12,791 nt of DNA. Origin: Bacteroidales bacterium. Its GTDB lineage: Bacteria; Bacteroidota; Bacteroidia; Bacteroidales; DTU049. The translations under genes were made by a program, and so were the position numbers. The stretch spans positions 1 through 12,791 of the forward strand of contig JAGPGB010000010.1 in assembly GCA_018056215.1 (NCBI GenBank), given 5' to 3'. Below are positions 7,344 to 12,791 of the stretch, piece by piece; position 1 is the stretch's first letter; each line of letters opens with the position of its first letter. Under the pieces are notes generated by a model that had not been told where the DNA came from, made no database searches, and was given only the letters and a program-made list of their open reading frames with translations.

Positions 7344-8095
7344 AGCTCCCATGCTTTCAATTGACTCATTAGTGCATAATCAGTCATGTCCAAAGATAGA
7401 GGAGTAATAGCTACATAGCCTTGTTTCACCCAATATTCATCACTATCATCGCCTATATCAGTAAAAACAAACTCTCCATCTAACCAATAATAAGGATGTC
7501 CATGAGGATCTATTCTTTTTTCGAAACGTTCTACCCATTTAGCTTTAGCCATTCTACAAACTTTTATTCCTTTTGGATCAGCTATTGCTGGGAAATTAAC
7601 ATTTATACACATATTCCTATTATTCGTTGCAATGTACTCTAATGCTCTATTGACAATGTGTGTAATGAAATCTCTGAGTATAGAAAAATCATAATCATGA
7701 TAATAAGAATCTACCGAGAAACCTATAGATGGTATACCTAACATAGCACCCTCTATCACTGCTGCTAAAGTGCCAGAATAAAAAACATTACAAGATGTGT
7801 TTGAACCATGATTGATACCACTTAATATCAAATCTGGCTCACTATCAAATAGACAGTTCACTGCTAATTTTATATTGTCTGCTGGAGTACCACTAGATAC
7901 ATAAATAGACTCACCACAGTCATTGTGTTGCCTTAATCTTAAGGGATTTTTTATCGTTACTGCATGTCCAGTACCACTCATTTCAGTCTCAGAACTAATA
8001 GCTACGATCTCTCCAAAAGGTTTTACAAATTCTATTAAACTCTTTAACCCTTTGGCTCTATATCCATCATCATTTGTAATCAATATTTTAGCCAT
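7340..8095 (-). CDS. surE: 5'/3'-nucleotidase SurE
   Basis: SurE is a metal-dependent cytoplasmic phosphatase acting on nucleoside 5'- and 3'-monophosphates, named for its role in stationary-phase survival in E. coli. The 251-residue protein has the full set of family motifs. ILITNDDGYRAKGL (4-17) supplies the metal ligands D9 and D10, and EMSGTGHAVT (38-47) supplies S40. The SSGTPADNIKLAV stretch (67-79) follows, and LSGINHGSN (91-99) supplies N95. YSGT(L)AAVIEGAMLGIPSIG follows as expected. All four metal ligands are in place, so the enzyme should be active. It is the first gene of a three-gene unit with the small membrane protein and lpxB, and a perfect -7 promoter box lies 26 bases upstream of its ATG. 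Confidence 0.96.
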   Translation of the reverse strand: MAKILITNDDGYRAKGLKSLIEFVKPFGEIVAISSETEMSGTGHAVTIKNPLRLRQHNDCGESIYVSSGTPADNIKLAVNCLFDSEPDLILSGINHGSNTSCNVFYSGTLAAVIEGAMLGIPSIGFSVDSYYHDYDFSILRDFITHIVNRALEYIATNNRNMCINVNFPAIADPKGIKVCRMAKAKWVERFEKRIDPHGHPYYWLDGEFVFTDIGDDSDEYWVKQGYVAITPLSLDMTDYALMSQLKAWEL

Positions 8096-8120
8096 CTAAC
8101 TTTTTTATTTAATTTTCTTG

Positions 8121-8128
8121 CAAAATTA
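8121..8128 (-). promoter_or_regulatory. Bacteroidota-type -7 box for the surE-lpxB unit
   Basis: On the minus strand the sequence is TAATTTTG followed by C, an exact match to TAnnTTTG. It ends 26 bases before the surE ATG (8095), leaving room for a short leader. No clean -33 TTTG is visible at the usual spacing, so the assignment rests on the -7 box and position. Confidence 0.5.
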
Positions 8129-8285
8129 ATCATTTTTTGAGTGATGTAAAAAACCAAAATTGATATTTGTACGCTTAATGTAAAGAAATACTATATGTAA
8201 ATAAAAAAATTCTGAAAATAAAAAAGAATAATTATTTTTTTGAAATTATGTAAGATTCTAAATTTTTTAATTGCATAAATATCTA

Positions 8286-8293
8286 TATTTTTG
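8286..8293 (+). promoter_or_regulatory. Bacteroidota-type -7 box for the thioredoxin-like gene
   Basis: TATTTTTG on the plus strand matches TAnnTTTG exactly and lies 26 bases before the chosen ATG at 8319. It falls after the TTG at 8271, which argues that the longer frame beginning there is not the translated product. The -33 element is unclear. Confidence 0.5.
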
Positions 8294-8318
8294 TAATCAA
8301 AAAATCAAACATAAAGAG

Positions 8319-8816
8319 ATGAAAAAATTAATAATTTTAGCTTTGTTATTAGTGAATATTTATGCATATTCTCAAAATAATTTACCTAGTGTAAACATTT
8401 TTGATCTTAATGGGAATATTTTTAATACAGATTCCATCCACAATAATGGTAAACCAGTGATAATAAGTTTCTGGGCTACATGGTGCAAACCTTGTATTCA
8501 AGAGCTAAATGCAATATCAGATGTATATGAAGAATGGCAAGCCAATACTGGTGTGAAACTTTATGCTATTAGTATAGACGATCAGCGTACTAGTGCTACT
8601 GTTGCTGGATTTGTAAAAGGTAAAAATTGGCCTTTTATTATCTTAAAAGATACTAACCAAGAGCTAAAAAGATTATTAGGAATTAATAATATACCTTATG
8701 TGATAATTCTCGACAGTAATAGACATATAGTATGGACACACACCTCCTACTCTATGGGTAGCGAAGAAGAAATCATTAATAAAGTCAATGAAATATTAAA
8801 TATAAAGGTAGAGTAA
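8319..8816 (+). CDS. TlpA/ResA-like thioredoxin-fold protein, exported
   Basis: This 165-residue exported thiol-disulfide oxidoreductase of the TlpA/ResA/AhpC-TSA type probably reduces disulfides in periplasmic proteins. It has a short signal peptide (MKKLIILALLLVNIYAYSQ, about 1-19) with no lipobox cysteine. The thioredoxin fold begins with KPVIISFWATWCKPC (45-59), giving the redox pair C56-C59 in the CKPC version of the CxxC motif. The cis-proline loop is NNIPYVIIL (123-131) with P126. LYAISIDDQR (81-90) is also typical of the TlpA/peroxiredoxin-like group. I chose the ATG at 8319 over an upstream TTG at 8271 because it gives a normal signal peptide and lies downstream of the promoter box. 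It is a single-gene unit converging on the OmpA-like gene. Its specific partner is unknown. Confidence 0.9.
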   Translation: MKKLIILALLLVNIYAYSQNNLPSVNIFDLNGNIFNTDSIHNNGKPVIISFWATWCKPCIQELNAISDVYEEWQANTGVKLYAISIDDQRTSATVAGFVKGKNWPFIILKDTNQELKRLLGINNIPYVIILDSNRHIVWTHTSYSMGSEEEIINKVNEILNIKVE

Positions 8817-9027
8817 TAGATAACCTTTTTTTAATTTGCATGAACTAACAATTTACTTGTTTTTTTAGTGTTTTGGGCATAAAGTTAATTGTTGATAGGA
8901 TGATTAGAAAACAAGGTGCATATAAAACAAGATAAGGGAAATAAAAGTATAGCAGTTTTAACAAAATGTTTTAATTATTTTTACTATTTTAAAACTAAAA
9001 TCTTTGATGATTTTTATTTGTTATTTG

Positions 9028-9177
9028 TTAAAAGGTAATATATCCATAATAGGTGTTTTTTGGGGGTGGCTCATCTGTAAATTTGTTTTACTGACTATTT
9101 CAGGGCTAAAGCCCATTCCTTTTTCTTTGCTCTTCTACGACCTAAAGGTCGTGGTTAATTAAACGTATTACCTTTAA
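9028..9177. repeat. Possible 150-bp MITE- or REP-like element with inverted ends
   Basis: AAAGGTAATA at 9031-9040 recurs inverted as TATTACCTTT at 9166-9175, a perfect 10-bp match that continues outward with TTA/TAA after one unpaired base. Between these ends are a G-rich stretch (about 9061-9069) and two hairpins with the same TAAA loop at 9103-9114 and 9137-9152. The G+C content of the interior is visibly higher than the surrounding intergenic DNA. A small non-autonomous mobile element or a REP/BIME-type repeat fits this structure. No target-site duplication is visible, and the window contains only one copy, so mobility is not shown. Confidence 0.45.
9103..9152. repeat. Twin hairpins with identical TAAA loops (REP-pair-like)
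   Basis: The first hairpin is GGGC-TAAA-GCCC at 9103-9114. The second is ACGACC-TAAA-GGTCGT at 9137-9152, with perfect 4-bp and 6-bp stems. They are separated by 22 pyrimidine-rich bases. Similar paired CTAAAG hairpins are, as I recall, scattered in many genomes as REP-type sequences moved by RAYT (TnpA_REP) transposases. No transposase is present in the window. Confidence 0.55.
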
Positions 9178-9280
9178 TAGCTTGAATCAGTATTTTTATT
9201 ATATTTATTGTAATTTTAAATTTGTTTAGCATTTACCTTCTGTATTAAAGAAATTTAGCACAGAACCAATATTATAAATT

Positions 9281-9316
9281 AAAAAAAGGAGGATAACTAA
9301 TTATCCTCCTTTTTTA
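9281..9316. terminator. Strong bidirectional intrinsic terminator
   Basis: GGAGGATAA (9288-9296) pairs perfectly with TTATCCTCC (9301-9309) around the loop CTAA. The stem is preceded by seven A residues (9281-9287) and followed by six T residues (9310-9315), so it works as a stem plus U-tract on either strand. On the minus strand it lies 23 bases beyond the stop of the OmpA-like gene. On the plus strand it could also stop transcripts coming from the thioredoxin-like gene. Confidence 0.9.
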
Positions 9317-9338
9317 ATATTAAATTTATTAAAATTGC

Positions 9339-11081
9339 TTATTTAATTACAGCTTGGAAGTCGCTATTATTTGCATATTTTAGAAATTCACGATCAGTTT
9401 TAGCTTGAGCTTTTAGATTAGCATCTTGAACAGCTAATTTGAGATTATCTATCATCATAGAATTATTTCCAGTACGAGCACCTACGATAGCCATTAAGTA
9501 ATAAACTTCTGGAGTTTTATTAGGTATGCATTCTAGAGTACGAGCAGCACTTGTATAATCAGTAGATAATAACTGAGCAAGAGCTATATTATATCTACAA
9601 GATTTGCCAGCAAATAGTTTCAATGCACCAGCATAGTCGCCTTCTACAATTTTTAATACACCTAAATTATAATTAACATCGACACCTGCTTTAGCTTGTT
9701 CAAAGTATTCTTTTGCTTTATCATATTGTTTGTTCCATGTAGCTATAACACCTAAATTATTTAATACTAAAGGATTATTAGGAGATAAAGTATTAGCTTT
9801 TTCTATAAATGGGGTAGCCTCAGCGAGTTTATTTTGTGATAGTAGTATATATCCAGCATTATTCCAAAATTTCCAATTGGATGGATAAATTTGTGTACCA
9901 GATTTATAAATTTTTAGCTTATTATCTATATTTTCAGTGAGAGTAGCAGCATATAATAATTCTTCAGCTTTAAGACTGTCTGGTGCAGTGAGACTAAGTC
10001 TAGCTATGTCAGCATCTGTACGTTTAGGTTCGAAACATGAGACTACTATTTCAGCACGACGGAGAGGTTCTAATATAGCCTCTACCTCAGCATACACTAC
10101 ACTCATATTTTTAATTTCTCTTTCTCTTTTTGCTTTATCTGTTTGAGATTTAATAACATTGATAATAGCTTGTTTTTCTGGTAGATTGGATTTTTCGATA
10201 GCTTGCATAAATCCATCGAAATCTTCACCTTTGCCATTTATTGCGAGAGGAGCTTCGCGTTTTACTTCTGCATATTTTTTCTTTTGAGTTTTAGCAATTT
10301 CTTTATCTAGTTTCTCTATATAACTCTCGATATATTTTTTAGCAGCTGCTGCTCTATCATTTGATAGATTAGCATTATATTGTTCCTCACCTTCTGGAGA
10401 AGCCCATGCATTAATATCTATACTTTTGATTTTCCAATTAAGATTAATGAAATCTTTCAAATCTTGTATTGCTTTTTTATTTTCATCTAGTTTATTTAGT
10501 TTTTGAGTTTCAGAAAGTTTAGAGCTATTATAATCAAAATATAAATTTGCATTTTTAGAAATAATAACTTCTTTTTTATAGCCATGCTCAGCTAATGAGA
10601 GATCCTGATCTCTACCAATGCGAGTAGATGTATAGATTACACCATCAGCTAATTTCACTTCACCTAAATCAACAGTTTTTTTACCTTTAGTAGCTTTAGC
10701 ATTTACAACAAGCTCAGAGACATTCATTTCTGGTTGATAAGGTATTACGTCTGACCATGTAAAACTACCACCAGTTTTTTTATTTATTTTATTGTCAGTA
10801 GTTAATGCTTGCTCACCACCTATCTTAATAGATTTGCAAGTATAGCTACCACCATCCCATTTGAGCACTGGCGTGAAATCTACCACTACTTTTTTACCAA
10901 AATATTTAGCAGGTATATTACCTTTAACAGAAACATTGATTTTGCCACCATGTGTTTCTAATACTTGTGGTGTAGTTTCATACTTAACAGTATCATACTT
11001 TTTAGCCATTTTTTGTAAATCACAACTAGTGAATATCATTGCTATGGCTAATAAAAAAATCGAAAAAAACTTTCCTTTCAT
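9339..11081 (-). CDS. OmpA-like domain and TPR outer-envelope lipoprotein
   Basis: This 580-residue lipoprotein has a signal peptide with lipobox FTSC, so C20 should be lipidated. Residues 30-170 are probably beta-rich and of unknown family. An OmpA-like domain follows: ANLYFDYNSSKL (178-189), DINAWASPEGEEQYNANLSNDRAAAAKKYI (read in parts across 222-251), and RRAEIVV (341-347). A Lys/Glu-rich insertion of about 80 residues (252-330) splits it. TPR-like helices run from about 370 to 560, with clear units at 404-437 and 438-464. Such OmpA/TPR lipoproteins are common in Bacteroidales and usually anchor the outer membrane or act with surface assemblies. The GHTD aspartate that binds diaminopimelate is replaced by Ser (ASPEG), although R243 is kept. 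The gene has its own promoter box and a strong terminator, suggesting high expression. Confidence 0.85.
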   Translation of the reverse strand: MKGKFFSIFLLAIAMIFTSCDLQKMAKKYDTVKYETTPQVLETHGGKINVSVKGNIPAKYFGKKVVVDFTPVLKWDGGSYTCKSIKIGGEQALTTDNKINKKTGGSFTWSDVIPYQPEMNVSELVVNAKATKGKKTVDLGEVKLADGVIYTSTRIGRDQDLSLAEHGYKKEVIISKNANLYFDYNSSKLSETQKLNKLDENKKAIQDLKDFINLNWKIKSIDINAWASPEGEEQYNANLSNDRAAAAKKYIESYIEKLDKEIAKTQKKKYAEVKREAPLAINGKGEDFDGFMQAIEKSNLPEKQAIINVIKSQTDKAKREREIKNMSVVYAEVEAILEPLRRAEIVVSCFEPKRTDADIARLSLTAPDSLKAEELLYAATLTENIDNKLKIYKSGTQIYPSNWKFWNNAGYILLSQNKLAEATPFIEKANTLSPNNPLVLNNLGVIATWNKQYDKAKEYFEQAKAGVDVNYNLGVLKIVEGDYAGALKLFAGKSCRYNIALAQLLSTDYTSAARTLECIPNKTPEVYYLMAIVGARTGNNSMMIDNLKLAVQDANLKAQAKTDREFLKYANNSDFQAVIK

Positions 11082-11109
11082 ATAAATTAATTTTAGGGTT
11101 TTGACTTTG

Positions 11110-11117
11110 CAAATTTA
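11110..11117 (-). promoter_or_regulatory. Bacteroidota-type -7 box for the OmpA-like lipoprotein gene
   Basis: The minus-strand sequence is TAAATTTG followed by C, an exact match to TAnnTTTG, 28 bases before the ATG (11081). The -33 region is AT-rich without a clear TTTG. The 192-bp gap to the upstream glycosyltransferase gene also favours an independent promoter here. Confidence 0.55.
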
Positions 11118-11273
11118 AATAATTTTTTTAAAATGAAAAATATTTTTAGCTCTGCATGATTATAAATTTTGTAATAAATATAATCTTACTAATTAAACTT
11201 TTTTATTGTTAAAATTAATAATTATTCCTATTAAAAATTCAATTAGTTCGCATTCTAATAAATGATAGATTTT

Positions 11274-12773
11274 TTAATAATTTTTTTTAATCAAATACAT
11301 AGAAGGTAAATTAGTATCTATTTTTTGTATATATAAATTATCATTATCTAGATATAAATTTATTAATCTAGCATCATAAGGAGATTTAATCAAGATAGTA
11401 TCATTTTTATTATATGTAGATTTTATATTTTGAGCTATTTCATAGTGTATGTTTTGCTCAGGAAATTTAGAATTCTCATTTTTGAAATAAATAGGAATAC
11501 AAGATATTAACATGATAATAACAAAAAAGGATGTCGCTCCATATGATATTAATTTTTTATTTTGATTTTCAAATAAATTAAATAATGAATAACCCAGCAG
11601 TATCATTGCATAAGGAACCACAAAATTTGTATACAAATTTTGAAATAATATAATATTACCAGAATTTATAGATAATGCAATAGCTAAAAAAGTTTGAGTA
11701 AAAATTAAAATCAAAAGAGAAATTATTATTTGTATAGTATTTTTGTCATTTTTAATTTTTTTAAGCAAATAGATAACCATACCAAGGGGAATGATAAGTA
11801 GTAAAGCTATATATCTAATTTGTAAGCCCAAATTTTGCAATCCTATACCAAAGAACCAAAGCCAATCTTGAATACATGCAGCAATAATATTTTTGAAAGT
11901 GGCAGGCATAAAATAGATTTTTTTAGTTAGTTCATAATTTTTTACTTCTTCCTCAAATAAAGGAGCATTAGATGCTAGATTTTTCAATCCTTCAAAACCA
12001 CCAAAATATAACCAAATAGAAAATAATGTTAATGAACACAAAACTGCTAGTGAATATTTTTGCCAAGAAGCTCTATCACGGACAAATAAAATAAAAATAA
12101 TTGCATGAGAAATGAAAATAGTATAAGTTAAATAGTGAGATAACATAGCAATAACTACAGAAAGAGAATAAAAGATAAAAATTTTGCTTCTTTTATCTTT
12201 TTTAAAAACAATCTTAAAAAAGAAATAACTACTCAATAAGCTAAAAAAAGTTGCAGTAGTATATGCTCTGGCTTCCTGACTATAAGCAATAAATAAAGGA
12301 TGTATAGCTACTAAAAAAGCTATTAAAAGAGATAATTTTTTGTTATTTGATAATAATAAAGAAACTTTATAAGATAATATGATTAGCAGTAACCCAAACA
12401 ATAATGATAATAATCTAACTGACAAATCACTATTACCAAAAATTTTAACCCAGTAGTGTAACATTATGTCATAAAATAAAAAGTTTCCATAATTATTTGA
12501 TAAAAAATCTACCTTTTCACTGGTAACACCTTTAACAACATTTTTTACAGTATTTTCATTTTGCAAAAAGTGATTGTCAAAAACTTTTGGTAAAGAATTA
12601 ATATCATAATATTGTCCATTAGCTGTCAATATACTAGATTCTTCATCTCCCCAAATACCATATCTATCAATATGATAAAACCTTAAAATAAATCCAAGGA
12701 GTAATATTAAAATAAGTTGAACTTTTATGTTTGTAAATTTTTCTTTATTAAATCTAAGTTCTCTGTTTTGCAT
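11274..12773 (-). CDS. GT39/ArnT-like integral membrane glycosyltransferase
   Basis: This 499-residue polytopic membrane protein is of the GT-C fold, GT39 (ArnT/PMT) type. Such enzymes transfer a sugar from a polyprenyl-phosphate donor to lipid A, protein or another envelope acceptor at the periplasmic face. The first helix (about 18-33) leads into a periplasmic loop with YGIWGDEESSIL (38-49), where D43/E44 form the expected acidic catalytic motif. IHPLFIAYSQEARAYTTATFF (157-177, listed here by its ends and SQEAR core at 165-169) is another family hallmark. About ten further hydrophobic segments follow to near residue 430, then a short soluble C-terminal part of about 65 residues. The donor and acceptor cannot be deduced. 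Only 18 bases lie upstream in the window, so its promoter or operon partners are not visible. Confidence 0.82.
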   Translation of the reverse strand: MQNRELRFNKEKFTNIKVQLILILLLGFILRFYHIDRYGIWGDEESSILTANGQYYDINSLPKVFDNHFLQNENTVKNVVKGVTSEKVDFLSNNYGNFLFYDIMLHYWVKIFGNSDLSVRLLSLLFGLLLIILSYKVSLLLSNNKKLSLLIAFLVAIHPLFIAYSQEARAYTTATFFSLLSSYFFFKIVFKKDKRSKIFIFYSLSVVIAMLSHYLTYTIFISHAIIFILFVRDRASWQKYSLAVLCSLTLFSIWLYFGGFEGLKNLASNAPLFEEEVKNYELTKKIYFMPATFKNIIAACIQDWLWFFGIGLQNLGLQIRYIALLLIIPLGMVIYLLKKIKNDKNTIQIIISLLILIFTQTFLAIALSINSGNIILFQNLYTNFVVPYAMILLGYSLFNLFENQNKKLISYGATSFFVIIMLISCIPIYFKNENSKFPEQNIHYEIAQNIKSTYNKNDTILIKSPYDARLINLYLDNDNLYIQKIDTNLPSMYLIKKNY

Positions 12774-12791
12774 GAGAATATTTTTTAAATA

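Larger units (their letters stand above)
8817..9338. other. 522-bp intergenic region with a repeat element and a terminator
   Basis: This region lies between the convergent thioredoxin-like and OmpA-like genes. Near the left end is an imperfect inverted repeat, AACAATTTACTT (8847-8858) against AAGTTAATTGTT (8882-8893), 11 of 12 positions, with a 23-base loop. It is not followed by a T-run, so its role is unclear. The middle holds the repeat-like element with twin hairpins (9028-9177), and the right end holds the strong terminator (9281-9315); both are entered separately. No convincing gene is seen. Confidence 0.6.

Noticed and set aside
9007..9162. A 51-codon plus-strand ORF running through the repeat element
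   Set aside because: It is read straight through both hairpins of the repeat, which explains the open frame. The peptide (around GLKPIPFSLLFYDLK) mirrors the hairpin sequences, and no promoter or start context supports it. Translated repeats of this kind commonly give false small genes.
9937..10146. Plus-strand ORF opposite the OmpA-like gene
   Set aside because: It is antisense to a well-supported lipoprotein gene, of low complexity (Ser/Arg/Ala rich), and has no family signal.
10861..11085. Plus-strand ORF opposite the 5' part of the OmpA-like gene
   Set aside because: It is a shadow of the lipoprotein coding sequence on the other strand, with no independent evidence.
1..12791. A new defence or mobile gene system
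   Set aside because: All long reading frames belong to known housekeeping, envelope or competence families. No nuclease, toxin-antitoxin pair, reverse transcriptase, recombinase or CRISPR repeats were seen.

Overview
The window is a low-GC (roughly a quarter to 30% G+C by eye) chromosomal segment from a Bacteroidota bacterium, most likely of the order Bacteroidales. Three things support this. Several promoters carry the Bacteroidota-type -7 box TAnnTTTG and the starts lack Shine-Dalgarno sequences. The gene set includes a DUF4293 tail, a YciO-type threonylcarbamoyl-AMP synthase, a ComEC without a hydrolase tail, and a surE / small membrane protein / lpxB cluster. There is also an OmpA-like TPR lipoprotein with an ASPEG motif. 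lpxB shows a Gram-negative envelope. The species cannot be named from this sequence. I saw no phage, plasmid, CRISPR, toxin-antitoxin or restriction genes.

Layout, left to right. Positions 1-269 hold the 3' end of a DUF4293 membrane protein gene (+). The small SRP RNA gene (ffs) follows at 314-417 with its own promoter and T-run terminator. A plus-strand group then runs from 443 to 2071: a transaldolase/fructose-6-phosphate-aldolase-like protein that has lost most active-site residues, a YciO/TsaC-type protein, and a small cupin. Facing it on the minus strand are spoIID-like and comEC genes, joined by a TGATG stop/start. About 730 bp of very AT-rich, apparently non-coding DNA (5215-5943) separates these from the minus-strand cluster surE, small membrane protein, lpxB (8095 to 5944). 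A thioredoxin-like TlpA/ResA protein is encoded at 8319-8816 (+). The next 520 bp (8817-9338) contain a repeat-like element with twin TAAA-loop hairpins and flanking inverted repeats, then a strong bidirectional terminator. The last two genes, both minus strand, encode an OmpA-like/TPR lipoprotein and a GT39/ArnT-type membrane glycosyltransferase.

Most of the window is ordinary housekeeping and cell-envelope content: lipid A synthesis (LpxB), peptidoglycan processing (SpoIID-like), envelope lipoprotein, periplasmic thiol redox, lipid-linked glycosyl transfer, membrane protein targeting (SRP RNA) and tRNA modification. I did not find a convincing new multi-gene system. The points most worth a second look are the catalytically degenerate transaldolase paralog, the small repeat element at about 9028-9177, the long gene-free AT-rich gap at 5215-5943, and the OmpA-like domain that lacks the usual peptidoglycan-binding aspartate.
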